Positions 1 through 11,129 are shown, counted from the stretch's first letter. The stretch is DNA of 64,000 nt from Vombatus ursinus (GCF_900497805.2 NW_020954557.1:34510324-34574323), one strand, 5' to 3'. Notes: generated by a model not told the origin, from the letters alone. Translations and numbers: made by a program.

Positions 1-47
<47 letters not shown>
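1..47. repeat. (TG)n microsatellite
   Basis: An uninterrupted TG dinucleotide run opens the window and may extend beyond its left edge. Confidence 0.97.
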
Positions 48-51
<4 letters not shown>

Positions 52-279
52 AATGCTCAGGAAAAAAAAACACATGCAAAATAGAAACCTTTAGGTTTTG
101 GTGCCACTCTTTACACTTTTCTATCCACCATGGGTTAGCCATGAGGCCACTTACTAAAATGTACTATTTTTATAGGGGAAGACTGTGTGATTAGGATATG
201 AGTTTTCAATAATTTACGTGGAAGAATAGGTAAGGTGCTATAAATCCCTGTCTTCTTCTCTTAGGCACGGAAGATACTC

Positions 280-695
280 ATCATCAGACTGAGGGAGCAA
301 TGCCGTTCCTATAATGGCTTCCTGTTATCTACAAGATCAAACCTAAATAAATTCTTTTATTTAGTATTTATTTTTCTCCACCAACAGGTTCAATTTTAAT
401 CTATCCTACCTCATCTTTCTCTAGGAACCAATAACATGCTCTTGCTCTAGTCACACTGGTCTTCCTATCATATTTTGCACATGCTGTTCTGATACCCGGT
501 TGTGAATGTTGCTAGCTTATGCCTCATGCCAGGTATACCTTCTACCATTTTCACTATCATTCTAAATCCTACCCTTCTCTCAGTTAGAAGCATTCCCTGA
601 CTAACTTCATCCTATGATAATCATTCTTTTCCTATGTATGATCTTAACACACTCAATTTCACCCTAGTAAATCATATGTAGATACTTTATAACAA
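280..695 (+). mobile_element. L2-type LINE 3' fragment
   Basis: Phrases typical of the L2 3' coding end appear in order: 'ggcttcctgttatctacaag', then 'ctagtcacactggtcttcct', then a pyrimidine-rich stretch. The segment is heavily diverged and lacks the terminal 'aataaatg' tail. Confidence 0.6.
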
Positions 696-861
696 GTGGA
701 CAAGAATTGATATTATACAGTAAATTATGATAGGGTGCATCAAATCTAATCTAATATATAAGAAATATCTAGAAATGAAATGAAAGCCATCCAGACTGGA
801 AAAACAAAGTAATAAATATTGCTTAAGCTCTGACATAGAGCTGAGCATAATAGCACTTTGA

Positions 862-990
862 GTCAGCTTATGTATATATATATATATACTACATATATAC
901 ATGTATACATTATTATATTATTATATTATATTATGTTATGTTATGTTATGTTATATTATGTTATATTATATTATGTTATATTATGTATAC
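862..990. repeat. AT-rich simple repeat (TA)n / (TTATA)n / (TTATG)n
   Basis: Alternating TA followed by TTATA and TTATG pentamers. The short reading frames across it are simply the repeat read as tyrosine- and isoleucine-rich peptide. Confidence 0.93.
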
Positions 991-1130
991 ATGCTACAGC
1001 TTGTTCTTGTGACAGTTGGGTGACAGGTGGACACCAAAGGTAGATTAGCAGCCCTAAAAATAGCTCAGCAAGCCCTCACACCAGAAGTGCTATCTTCTCT
1101 AGACACCTCATATAATGTTCTACCAGTCAT
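987..1130 (-). mobile_element. RTE-like LINE 3' end fragment
   Basis: Shares 'acaccaaaggtaga', 'cagcaagccctcacacc' and 'agaagtgctat' in order with the longer copy at 60540-61088. The 3'-terminal signature of that longer copy shows that the element reads on the - strand. Confidence 0.6.
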
Positions 1131-1149
1131 CATACATCTCTCTGAATCC

Positions 1150-1425
1150 TGAAACACCATGACCTTAAAAGGATCAAATTTATAAGTAATGTCCAAAGGA
1201 CAATATGTGTACTGAACCTAACTTAGACTGAATTATATTATGAAGTACTATAAAATTAGAAAAGAAGATGGATCGAGGATGCAGTGAATATGAAAAGTAA
1301 AAGATGAAGAGGAGAAGTAGTACACTGGCACTTCTGACAAATAGTAAAAACACCAGAGAAAGCTTCCAGTATGTTGAGGGAATCCTTTATGGATAGTCAT
1401 GGACATCAGTGGCGTGAGAATGTAT
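1150..1425 (+). mobile_element. RTE-like LINE, post-RT coding remnant
   Basis: The order 'agaagatggatcgagg', 'gtagtacactggcac', 'acaccagagaaagc', 'ccagtatgttgaggg' and 'ggatagtcatggac' resembles the C-terminal part of an RTE-type reverse transcriptase ORF. The recognised part is the segment holding the RRW-GHVMR and RTRGRP-type motifs. Stops interrupt every frame, so this is a fossil. The match is from memory and clade placement is uncertain. Confidence 0.4.
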
Positions 1426-1607
1426 AGTGAAATCATAGCATCATAGTGTTTTGAGCTGAGGGGGATCTTGGAGATTGTCCAACCCTTTCATTTTACAAAC
1501 AGGGAAACAGAGGGAGAGAGGAGTCATGTGACCTTACCAAGGTCACACAGGTAGTAAGAGCTTGTGATCTACATGCTCTGCATTCTTATTAAATTACCTT
1601 CTTTGCT
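1425..1607 (-). mobile_element. MIR3 SINE
   Basis: Reverse MIR3 order: 'atcatagtgttttgagctga', 'gtccaaccctttcatttta', an 'aacagggaaacagag' core, then 'aaggtcacacaggtagtaag'. Confidence 0.85.
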
Positions 1608-1609
1608 AT

Positions 1610-1722
1610 TTCCTGAATGTGACATTCTCTAAGCCAGTTCACAAGTTGCCTCCTATACCTGAAATATACTTTCTCCTTGCCTCCTGTTACTGTAGTATAA
1701 CAGCTTCCTTCATAACTCAGTT
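1610..1722 (+). mobile_element. L2 fragment
   Basis: 'cctgaaatatactttctcct' and 'gcttccttcataactcag' match the L2 segment that reads 'cctggaatgcactccctcct' followed by 'gcttccttcaaagctcag'. Confidence 0.5.
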
Positions 1723-1934
1723 CATAATAAAGAAATATATTGGAAGTTTAGAAAGAAATGAGAGAAGTCAAAGACTTACAGAACACAGAGAAGCCTTATA
1801 TTGTGAATATAGTCTTGGAAAAGAAATTACTGAGCATGGCTTTACTTCATTGCATACATGAGATTTGTCATCTACATACATAAACATATGTATTCACATA
1901 TGCACACATGCATAGAGATAAATTTTTCTAGATC

Positions 1935-2135
1935 TCTGATTTCATTGGTATAGAGAACTACCAGTAAGGAACAATATTTACCTACCTAGATCTGCAGCTT
2001 AAAGGCTTAGAGCGTTGCCTGGGTCATTAAAAGGTTAGTAGATTTGCCTAGAGCCACACATCACGTACATGTAAGAGATGGAATTTTGAAAACAGGTCTT
2101 CCTGACTCTGAGGCCAGCCCTTTATCCATGGTGAT
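1935..2135 (-). mobile_element. THER1-type CORE-SINE
   Basis: The reverse order is complete: 'gatttcattggtatagagaa', 'gcttagagcgttgcctgg', 'gatttgcctagagccacaca', then the tRNA-like head 'ggtcttcctgactctgagg'. The last element holds the decayed B-box region. Confidence 0.75.
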
Positions 2136-2435
2136 TATATTGTCACAGATAGAAAACAACTAGTTCCTGAAGTGGGAACTCCTAAATCCACCATCTATGT
2201 AGAGTCAGACCAACTGATCAAAATCAATATCAAATAAGAAAACACAAAAAAAAGATAATGTATTCATTTGAAGTGACTCTAACCAAAACTTTCTAAATAA
2301 AACACTGAAGCCAGAAATATGAGAAATGGATAAAAGGACTAATATAGGTACACATTATAACAATTTCCCAAGAAGTTTGCTTCAGAATCATTATTATGCA
2401 TGCTAAAGATATTTGTCACTGTCTTGGAGGATGTC
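2136..2435. other. Unclassified stretch
   Basis: AT-rich sequence with no coding or repeat signal that I recognise. Confidence 0.5.
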
Positions 2436-2878
2436 CATTACAGAAGCCAAAGTGAGGAAGAATTCCCTAAGAATGGATAGGTCCTCCAGATGTTCCTCTT
2501 TCCAGAAAGCATTGGACTGATTTTAAAAATTAAGGGAAACATTTAAATATGAAAAACAAACAAGTATATGAGGGACTCCCAGGGTCCATAATTACATAAA
2601 TGAGTTCAGCCTGACTATCTATACAGGGAGATGAAGTGGATAAAGAAGGCCTATTGCCCAGACTACATGCATATGTAGTCTAGGGTCTTGGACTACACTA
2701 CTCCTGAATAATGAATTGGCTCCAGAACTGAACAGGAGGTATAGAACAGGCTTCAATTTCCTTTGACAAATTGCACAGAGCTTTTTTAATGACCCCCCCG
2801 CCCCAATCTGTTTCCTAAAGCAGGAGTCCATTTTTAAACAGTATTTTTTTTCTGGTGATGCTGTATTATTGTGAGTCA
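2436..2878 (+). mobile_element. RTE-like LINE, internal coding remnant
   Basis: Read on the + strand, 2721-2870 gives PELNRRYRTGFNF, then a stop, then QIAQSFFND. This resembles the ELNRR-RAGW segment just after the reverse transcriptase domain of RTE-like LINEs. The poly-C at 2793-2799 and several stops show decay. It is probably the same family as 1150-1425 but an independent copy, because that C-terminal piece lies on the wrong side for one insertion. Confidence 0.4.
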
Positions 2879-2987
2879 AGGAAAAGCATGGTCTATTGAA
2901 AAAAAATCTGGTACCAAGCAGTTTTGATAATAAGTTTGGTAATATAGATTGAAAGTTGGTAGCATCAAGCTCATTCTTTTCCTACAC

Positions 2988-3026
2988 TACACACACACAC
3001 ACACACACACAGACACACACACACAG
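2988..3026. repeat. (CA)n microsatellite
   Basis: CA repeats with one GA interruption, followed by a short TATATA tract to about 3058. Confidence 0.95.
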
Positions 3027-3116
3027 AAACATGTACATACACACATGTATATATATATGTAAATATGTCTGTTCCTTATTGTCTTTGAGCTTTTATGCTT
3101 CCAAATGAATTTTTAT

Positions 3117-3295
3117 CATTTTCATAGGACCACAAATTTAGGTACTACAAATGCCATCTATCCAATCCTTTTAATTTACAGGTAAGGCAACTGAGACTCA
3201 GTGAATTTATATAACTTGCCCATAGTCACACAGCTAACTGAATGTTAGAGAAGGGATCTGAACACAAGTCTTTCTATACTATGTTGCCTCCATTC
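3117..3295 (-). mobile_element. MIR-family SINE
   Basis: Reverse MIR core 'ttacaggtaaggcaactgag', 'acttgcccatagtcacacag', and 'gggatctgaacacaagtc' from the tRNA-like head. Confidence 0.8.
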
Positions 3296-3607
3296 TTCCC
3301 CCTTCTGTCTAGTTCTATGAAGTATCTGTAGGGAGATTAAGTTTTTTACTGGTCAAAATAAAACATAATTTATTCAGGATTTGCTACTGATAGATACGTA
3401 AAATTAAAACAGGAACTTAATCCTGGTATATACAAAACACTAGTCTTGCCTCTTTATTCTAATTTTTACTGTGGTTCAAATTCATCTGCAAACTAAGTCA
3501 GAGTAGACCTTGGGAGTGTCAGGTTATCTGAAGTCCAAGCTGGATCAGGAGCCTTTGATCTTTAAACTCAAATTTTCATTTCTTTCTGTTTTTATTATTA
3601 GCAGCAG

Positions 3608-3785
3608 CCTTTGATTTAATTGGTTTAGGGAACTTCCCATGAGGAAATGTGACTTCTGCAACTTATGGTCTTTGAGAGAAAAGGGAGTTGGGTTGTCCCC
3701 AAGAGGTTGTGATTTGGCCATGGTCACATAGCCAGAACATATCAGGTCTTCCAAACTATAAGCATGGCTTTCATCCTAGGGGATG
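3608..3785 (-). mobile_element. THER1-type CORE-SINE
   Basis: 'gatttaattggtttagggaa' at the 3' end, a core with 'gatttggccatggtcacata', then 'aggtcttccaaactataagc'. Older than the copy at 1935-2135, judging from divergence. Confidence 0.6.
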
Positions 3786-4290
3786 TGGCTTCTCTCCCTT
3801 TGCTAAGTTCCTTAATATCTTTCTAATGAGAATTTCATGTGTGTTTAATAGGATCTTATTTTTAAAATAAATCTTTAAAGCCAGCAAGGGTGCTATAGTC
3901 ATTCACACATTAGTGTGAATTATTCAATCAGATTGCTTTCTTCTTAGCTAGCTGAGATTTGTTGAGATCACTGAGGGAGGAGGGATAGGGTTTTTTTTTT
4001 GTTTTGTTTTTTTTCACCAAAGATCACTTTTGTCAGTATAGGCATGCTCGGTCTTGCTACTGTAGTGTTGGGATCTGGCCAGCATGCAAGCAGTGGATGT
4101 CTAGGGAGTCTGGAGAGAGCTACACTAGAAGTTGGAAAATTGCCAAAGAAAAACTGCCTTGTTCAAATTTTTGCTTAGGATTGGCTTGGTGCTAAATAAA
4201 ATAAAATAAAATAAAATAAATTTATTCTTCACCATCGGGGGGAGGGAGAATTAACCATAAGGGAAGACAGACATGTTGTCTGTATTACTC
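3786..4290. other. Unclassified stretch with a T-rich run and an (AAAAT)n run
   Basis: A poly-T run lies at 3991-4014 and an AAAAT pentamer repeat at 4194-4222. Nothing else is recognised. Confidence 0.55.
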
Positions 4291-4440
4291 TATCCTACCC
4301 TTGATAATATATTGTCTTAGAGCTATTGTCTAGTTGTTTCTTGGATAGAATATCTCATTTCTACTTCCTTTGTATTCCCTAAGGTAGCAAGTACAAGACA
4401 ATGCATGTACTTAATAAATGCTTGTAGGATTGAACTAAAC
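4290..4440 (+). mobile_element. L2 LINE 3' terminus
   Basis: 'gtattccctaaggtagcaag' and then 'acttaataaatgcttgtagg' match the extreme 3' end of L2. Confidence 0.7.
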
Positions 4441-5330
4441 CAAACTGAGAAGAGACATGGGATTCAGTGGGCACAAAAAGTACCAATTTTCTCCAAATTA
4501 CAATATAATGCTTAAGAGGAAAGACCTTTGAATATATTTGGGGATGTACTGATGTGTTTGACACCTGAAGGCTTTCAAAATGAGGCATGTAAGAAATACA
4601 TTTATATAAAATCTGAGTTTTAAGCAGAAGTTTTATTAGATTTCTTTAATGAGAGCATGTCTTGCTTTAGCAGAGAATTTCAGAAGCTTTATTCTCAGGA
4701 ATTAGAAACATTCTTGACTTTTTTTCAAAACAATATGTTTAAGTTATTAGAGAACCCATTACATTTGCATACCTGGCAGGTTGGATTCCTGGCCAAGTAA
4801 AAGAATGGCCGTTCCACTGCTATGTTTAAAATGTGACATTTTTATGATTATCATAATTATTGCTTTCTCAGTATTTAGGCCTCTTTTTCTCTATAGTAAA
4901 ATTTTCAATCGTTTTATCACTTAAGATTCTTCCTTGTTCAAAAGACTTTTTCTTTATTCTCAAATTTCTAGTATTATAGATTCAAGTATACCTACTAAAT
5001 TGTAATTTCACAGGGAAAGCCCATTCAGGTAGTATCTCAACACTGAGCAAAGTCTTCCTAGGTTCCCTTTCTTAAAAAAAAGAAGCAAAAAAACCCCTGT
5101 TTTTATTTTTATTGATGCTTTCTGCTTTTCTCTCATATTAATTTCCAAATATATCCCTAATCAATGAGCCATCCTGAGTAAAAAGATTTAAAAAGAGGAA
5201 AAATAGGAGCTCCACAAACTAACCAACGTTAATCACCTTATCTGACAGAATGCAGACATAGTGTAATCTTCTACCTCTTCAGTGAAATAGATTAAAACAT
5301 GTAAAGTGTTTTATAAACCTTAAAGGTATA
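4441..5330. other. Unclassified AT-rich stretch
   Basis: Nearly 900 bases with no recognised repeat, RNA gene or coding signal. Reading frames are short and look random. Confidence 0.5.
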
Positions 5331-5335
5331 TAAGT

Positions 5336-5695
5336 TATAGTGTTTGTTATTTTTAGTTAAAGAGAGTTTATTATCTCAACTTTTCTCCAGGTCCAAACTT
5401 GGTCATTATTATTACATAGAATTCAGTTGTAGGGTTGTTGTTTTGTTTCCATTTGCATTCATCATAATCATATACACTACTTTCATGGTTTTGCTTTCAT
5501 TGTACATCAGTGAATGGGTCCTTCTACCTTTCTCTGAATTCTTCATATTTGCTATTTCTCAAGGTGAGATAATATCCCATTGCATCCAGTTAGCATAATT
5601 TGGTTAATTATTTCCCAAATAATGTGGGCACCTATTTGTTTCCATTTCTTTTATACCATAGAAAGTGGGTCTATTTGCTCACTTAACCATGGGTG
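5336..5695 (-). mobile_element. L1 LINE 3' end, 5'-truncated
   Basis: Reverse-strand L1 ORF2 3' end and UTR: 'gtacatcagtgaatgggtc', 'tctctgaattcttcatattt', 'gataatatcccattgcatcc', and 'atttgtttccatttctttta'. The same landmarks recur at 32525-33450 and 53225-54270. Confidence 0.7.
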
Positions 5696-5721
5696 CCTCT
5701 AATAGTGAAAAAGAAAAAAAA

Positions 5722-5885
5722 TGGATCTGGAATAAGAAGACCTCACCTCAAGTCATGGACTCTCATTTTACCTCTCTGGGTCTTAGTTTCCTCCTTGGTA
5801 AATATCAGAACAATTAGATGTACATTCTCTACCACATAAGATAGTATACCATATAAATGCAAGTTATTATTATTTCCTTCATTAC
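5722..5885 (+). mobile_element. MIR-family SINE
   Basis: 'cctctctgggtcttagtttc' and a terminal 'atgcaagttattattattt' mark the core and 3' end. The tRNA-like head is badly worn. Confidence 0.65.
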
Positions 5886-5895
5886 ATTGATACAA

Positions 5896-6055
5896 ATTCT
5901 GGGAATTCTTAACTTTTTTTTGTTTTGTCATAGATCCCTTCTTGGAATGTTTTTTAAATAATTGAAGGAAGTGCTAAATTTTGATTAAGGTTAATGAAAA
6001 CAAAAAACATAGATTTTAAATTCCCAACCAAATTCATGGACCTGCTAACAGTTCT
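5896..6055 (-). mobile_element. Non-autonomous DNA transposon, hAT-like
   Basis: 'attcttaacttttttttg', 'gtcatagatcccttcttgga' and a run near 'catggacctgctaacag' recall the therian family with 'ggttcttaacct' ends. Related copies lie at 42655-42805 and 61440-61635. The ends are too worn here to show a TSD. Confidence 0.4.
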
Positions 6056-6149
6056 TTACTTTTACAAGGGTTCCTTTTTACTGGCAGAGGATTAGATAGA
6101 TGTCATTCCATTGGGTTGCTGATCCTCTGATTTGGTCTCTTCCCTTTTA

Positions 6150-6182
6150 CATTCTCTCTGTCTGCAGGAGACAGAGAGAATG
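6150..6182. repeat. Perfect 14-bp inverted repeat (hairpin)
   Basis: Left arm 6150-6163 'cattctctctgtct', 5-base loop 'gcagg', right arm 6169-6182 'agacagagagaatg'. The arms are exact reverse complements. Confidence 0.9.
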
Positions 6183-7972
6183 CCTTCCACCTATCTCCTG
6201 ACTTGACCAGCCTGCACAAGCTGCCTAACATTCTGAGAGTTCATCACCCAGAGTCCAAAACCCTAGCAGTATTAATAACATCTCCCAACCCATTCCTTGG
6301 GCAATGATTGACAAACTTCCGCCAGAAGCGTGCCGCCTGGGCGTCGTCCTTGATTCCTTACTCTCATTCGCCAGCTACAAACTGAACCCTACTGTCACAA
6401 AAATCCCGTTTTCTACCCCTTACTCCTTTTTTCTTATTCTCTTCTTCTCAATCCAACCTTCCCTATCAGTGTTGCACTCTAAAGCTAGTCGCCCCTTCCA
6501 CTGTGTTCTCTGGAATATCCGCTCCATAGGTAACAAACTTACTTTCATATTTGCCCCCTTTTTGGCTCCTTTCATTTTCTGGCTCTCCTTGAGACCTGGC
6601 TCCCTCCTGATGACACACTCTGCCCAGCCACCCTTTTTAGCACTGGTTGCCTTTCCTCTGCTTCCCCCAGGACTGGTTGGAGTGGAGGAGTTGGACTATT
6701 CTTTGTTCTCCATTCTAGGGTCTCCCTCTACCATTATCACTCAGAGACATCTTCTCCTCTGAGGTTTATTCAATTCCTATTTATCACCCAATCAAGGCAG
6801 TGGTAGCTGTTTTCTATATACCTTCAGTGCAATCTCCTTCCTTCCTCAATAGTAGTCCCTGGCACCAAGTCTTTCTCTCCTTCTCAACTCCTACCCTCAT
6901 ACTAGGAGATATCCACATAGGTGCTTCCTCAAACTCCCTTCCCTTCCAGTTCCTCAATTTCTTCATTTCCCAAGACCTATTCCTGCATTCCACCTCAGCT
7001 ACAAAGAGAGGTGGTCATATCCTTGATTTTACCATCAGCAAAAAATGTTCCACTTGTATGTTTATGAACTCTGAAATTCCCTTATTGGTCACAAACTGTT
7101 GTCATTGCATCTCTCTCTCTGCCTTACAACCCCAAACCTTTTTTTTTTTTTTTTTTGTTTGTTTGTTTGTTTTTTGTCACTTGTGACAGCCAATCCCTTG
7201 ACCTTTTAGTTCTTTTCCAGGCCATGACTGCTGCACTGGCTATACTCTGTCTTCACCATCTTGACTCCTTACTGAACCAGTTCAATTCTACCTTGTCCTC
7301 TTCTCTTGAATCCCTTACCCCCTTACTCTATCACTGATATTGCCCTTTCAAATCTTGCTCAGCCCTGGATTACTCACACAGTCCGCTACCTTCACACGCA
7401 CTCATAAGTTATCCAATGAAGCTGGAGAAAATCATAAAACAATGCTAACTGGATCTACCACAAATTTATCTTAGGTGATTGCAACTGGGATCTGACTGCT
7501 ACAAGGCAATCCCTTTACATCTTCTTATTTGACTCCGTATTCAGCTTGCTACAGTGACTTTTCTATTTCAAATAATTACATCCCTTCTCAAACCTCCCAT
7601 GGCTTTGCCTCCTCAACCCCTCTATTCTCTCACCTAAGAACTTTATTTCATATTTTACTAAAAACAAAAATTGGGGCCATTACCAAAGAGCTAGCTGCTT
7701 CTTTTTCCTTGTCCCTCATATCACATCACTCAGATGCCTTCTGCCACTATCTTCCCTTTCACCACTGTTTCATATGAAGAGGTGCCCTTTCTCCTTTCCA
7801 AGGCTAACCCCTCTATATGACCAAGTGATCCCATTCTATCTTATCTTCTCCAGTGATTTGTTGCTCTCTATCACTTCTACTCTCTCACTTATCTTCATTC
7901 TGTCTACTGGCTCTTTCCTTACTGCCTGCAAACATGTCCATGTTTCCCCCATCCTCAGGAAACCCTTACTTT
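6183..7972 (+). mobile_element. L2 LINE, 5' and endonuclease part
   Basis: This is the start of the longest L2 in the window. One frame at 6304-6762 reads CVLWNIRSIGNKLTFI, matching the L2 endonuclease N-terminus. Another at 6800-7186 contains PTLILGDIHIGASSN (family motif LILGDFNIH) and then GGHILDFTIS (family GHTLDLV). The D-F-N of the endonuclease core has become D-I-H, so catalysis is lost. Reading shifts among all three frames. A poly-T with TTTG repeats at 7140-7176 is a secondary expansion. The 5' limit is approximate. Confidence 0.85.
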
Positions 7973-8115
7973 GGGGTAGCTAGGTGGCGCAGTGGATAGA
8001 GCACTGTCCCTGAAGTCAGGAGGACCTGAGTTCAAATCCGGTCTCAGACCAAACACTAGACACTTACTAGCTGTGTGACCCTGGGCAAGTCACTTAACCC
8101 CAATTGCCTTAAAAA
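7973..8115 (+). mobile_element. Marsupial tRNA-derived SINE (WSINE/SINE1 type) in L2
   Basis: The head 'ggggtagctaggtggcgcag' is followed by a box-B region 'gagttcaaatccgg', 'ctgtgtgaccctgggcaag', and 'cttaaccccaattgcctt' with a short A tail. A perfect 13-base TSD 'aaacccttacttt' flanks it at 7960-7972 and 8116-8128. The clean TSD and low divergence make it one of the younger insertions here. Confidence 0.97.
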
Positions 8116-8128
8116 AAACCCTTACTTT

Positions 8129-8726
8129 ATACATTACCTGAACAACCTCACTAGCTATGGTCCCATATCTCTCCGTACTTTTTAACCAAACTTCTTGTAA
8201 AGGCAACCTGCAATTGATGTCTTCACTTTCTTTTCTCTCACTCTCTTTACAGTCTGGCTTCTTACCTCATCATTTAACCAAACTTATTCTCTCCAAAGTT
8301 ACTAACAATGTCTTAGTTGCCAAATCAATGCTCATCCTTCTTGACTTTTCTGCATCCTTTGACACTGTCAGTCACTCTTTTTTCCTCAATACTCTCTTCT
8401 CTTGAGGTCTATGTGACATTACTTTCTCTTGTTCTCCTCTTACCTGTCAGGCCACTCCTTCTCAGTCTCTTCTCACAGGGCTCTTTCCTGGGCCCTCTTC
8501 TCTTCTTCCTCTGTACTACTTCAGATGATGATCTGAACAGGTCCATGGATTCAACTATTATCTCTATGCTGATGATTCTCAAATACATTTATCTAGTTCT
8601 AATCTCCCTGCTGGCTTTTAGTCTCATATTTCCAATTGTTTATTGGAAATGTTTAACTTGATATCCTGTAGCCATCTTAAACTTAACATGTCCAAAACTG
8701 AACTCATTATATTTTCCCTCAAACTC
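8129..8726 (+). mobile_element. L2 LINE, reverse transcriptase part
   Basis: Continues the element at 6183-7972. The frame near 8317-8400 reads [14 protein letters not shown], matching the L2 RT motif LLDLSAAFDTVDHS. The frame after 8470 reads QGSFLGPLLFFL, matching GVPQGSVLGPLLF. The YADD region near 8565 is disrupted. Fossil, no intact ORF. Confidence 0.9.
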
Positions 8727-9254
8727 TTCCCTCTTTTTTTTAAAAAAATATTTTTAATTGATGGAATAAAATAAGCATTTCCACAATATAATATAATAAA
8801 AATGAAACCGCAAAACTACCATACACAACTTGCTATTTCTTTTAAATACATAAGATTAACATGTAAATGTTTTCCTTCTCCCTCCCCTACCAGCGATTAG
8901 TGGTAGAGATGGCTACCATTAGACACAAATAGGTTTGTATGTACGTATATGTATATACACACACAATTATTCTATACATACTTCTGCTTATCAGTTCTTT
9001 CTCCGGATGCAGATAATGTCTTTCTTCATATGTCCTTCATAATTAATTTGGGTATTTATGATAGTCGAAATAACTTATACACTCAAGGTCATTCTTAAAA
9101 CAATATTGCTGTTACTTGACACACTGTACCCTTGATTCTGTCCATTTTGCTCTTCATTATTTGCTATGCATCTTTCTATGTTTTTCTAAGATCATTGAGA
9201 TCATCATTTGTTATAGTACAGTAGTACTCCATCCCAATTATTTAACATAACTTA
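8727..9254 (-). mobile_element. L1 LINE 3' end inserted in L2
   Basis: Begins with poly-T, the complement of a poly-A tail. It then shows reverse L1 3'-UTR and ORF2-end landmarks: 'cttctccctcccctaccagc', 'tttctccggatgcagataa', 'gcatctttctatgtttttct', and 'gttatagtacagtagtactc'. L2 homology ends and resumes exactly at its borders. Confidence 0.8.
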
Positions 9255-9868
9255 ACTTGTTGAAGATACCACCATCTTCCCAGTCAATGAAGCTTGCAAC
9301 CTAGGCATCATCTTTGATTCCTTAAAGATCCAATCTGTTGCCAAGTTTTTTCCATTTTACCTTCAAAATTTCCCTTGTATCTTCTCTCCCTTCTCTCCTC
9401 TGACACTGTCACCACCATGATACAGACCCTTATTACTACTGCAATAGACTGCTGGTTCGTTTCCCTACCACAAATCTCTCTGCACTCCGATTCATCCTCC
9501 ACTCAGTTGTCAAAGCAATCTTACTAAAACGAAGGTCTGACCATGTTGACCTCCACAATAAACTTCAATGGCCTCCTCTCATCTACAGGATCAAATCTAA
9601 AATTCTTTGGTGTTTAAAACCCCTCACAACCTTCCCCCTTTCCTCCACTCTCCAGATTCTTACACCTTATACTACCACCTACCCACCTTCATGTATTTTG
9701 CAATCCAATGACACCGACCTCCTTTCTAATCTTTGTAGAAAATACTCTATTTCCTGACTCTGAATTTTTTCACCAACTTTTCCCCTTGCCTGAAACTCTC
9801 TCCCTTCTCATCTCTTCCTCCAAGCTTACCTGGGTTCCTTGATGTACCAGCTAAAAATCCCGCCTTTT
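9255..9868 (+). mobile_element. L2 LINE, 3' coding part
   Basis: 'agcttgcaacctaggcatca', 'ctactgcaatagactgctgg' and 'gcctgaaactctctcccttc' match successive L2 segments downstream of the RT motifs. Confidence 0.9.
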
Positions 9869-10133
9869 ATAATAATAATAACTAGCGTTTATATAGTATC
9901 TATTCTGTGCCAGACACTGTGCTATGTGCCTTACAAATGTTATCTCATTTGATTTTCACAACCTTGGGATGCAGGTGCTATTATTATACCCATTTTTTTA
10001 GTTGAGGGAAATTGAGGCATACAGAAGTTAAGTGACTTTTACACAGTTTGTTAAGTGTCTGAGGCTGGATTTAAACTCAGACCTTCCTGACTCCAGGCCT
10101 GACCCTGTATTCACTGTCCTGCCTAGCTGCCTC
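9869..10133 (-). mobile_element. MIR-family SINE in L2
   Basis: Full-length reverse MIR: 'aataataataactagcgttt', 'gtgccagacactgtgctatg', 'ttatctcatttgattttcac', 'ggctggatttaaactcagac', and then 'tgcctagctgcctc'. L2 continues on both sides. Confidence 0.88.
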
Positions 10134-10362
10134 TTTTACAGAAAACCTTTCCCTCAGTTGATTATCTTCAATTTATCCTGTAGATTGCTACTTTGTACCT
10201 AATTGTTTGCATATTGTCTTCCCCCTCTAGAATCTGTTTGAATCTAATCTATAATCTCTTTGAGTACAAGGCTGCCTTTTGCCTTTCTCTGAATTCCTAG
10301 TGCCTAGCACAGGCTCTGGCAAATAGCGGGCACTCAATAAATGTTTACTGACTGATTGACTA
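10134..10362 (+). mobile_element. L2 LINE 3' terminus
   Basis: 'gtttgcatattgtcttcccc', 'gtgcctagcacaggctctgg' and the terminal 'caataaatgtttactgactg' with a TGAT-rich tail give a true L2 3' end. This completes the 6.2-10.36 kb element. Confidence 0.92.
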
Positions 10363-10865
10363 AGGAAAAGTAGCCTAACCCATGTCGTAGGGGGAGGGAG
10401 GAATCCTGGCCTGTCATAGATTGTTGTCCAAGTTGGCCGAATATAGGCCTTCACTGCCTCTTACCCAACTAGGGCAACATTTACCTTCCCAGGCTTCCCT
10501 GTACCCCTCCCCGACTTGAATGCCTTCTCACCAAGGCAAAGTTTATCATCTCTGCCTCTGGCTCTGATTGCACAACTCACTTTCGTTAATAACTTGTTAA
10601 AGGGGTTTCTTGGTGCACTAACACTTCCTTTATGAACAATTATACATTACTGCTCATCCCCAGGCAAGTCTGTGAATTGCCCCCAGTGCATGTGACTCTA
10701 TGGTGTCTCTTCTACTGAAATCTAGGTTAAATGACTTTATATATGTCCCAAAGTGAAACTAACTGTGAAGGTTAATTAAATATGGATAAACAAGATCCGT
10801 TTCTAGCCCATTAGGAAAGACAGATGGGCCCTGGATCCCACACTTAAACTGGGACCCTCAACATT
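10363..10865. other. Unclassified, relatively GC-richer stretch
   Basis: About 500 bases with no repeat I can name. The 75-codon - strand frame at 10227-10454 straddles the L2 end and has no recognisable domain. Confidence 0.5.
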
Positions 10866-10992
10866 CTTGGCTCTGCTATTTACTTATTATCTGTGTGACT
10901 ATAGGACTCTGAACCTAGGTTTTCTCACCTGTAAAACTGATTGGACTATATGACCTAACTTTATTATCCCTTCCATTCTATATATCTGTTCA
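10866..10992 (+). mobile_element. MIR3 SINE fragment
   Basis: 'ctgtgtgactataggactct' and 'ctgattggactatatgacct' match the MIR3 core and 3' half. Confidence 0.7.
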
Positions 10993-11129
10993 ATATGATT
11001 TAGGTAGAAAGTCAAAGGTTTAATTCTTTTTCATTCAATTCAATCAAGGTCATCTATAGAGAGTTATAGGTCTTATCATGAATCTCACGTTTGGCTATGG
11101 TACTCAACATTTTTATTCAGGTCAAGTCA

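Noticed and set aside
2662-2682. 'gactacat' / 'atgtagtc' inverted repeat
   Set aside because: An 8-base stem is expected by chance many times in a window of this size.
7973-8115. tRNA-like gene suggested by box-A/box-B-like text (also at 24708, 34578, 35438)
   Set aside because: These are SINE heads with TSDs and A-tails and do not fold as intact tRNAs.
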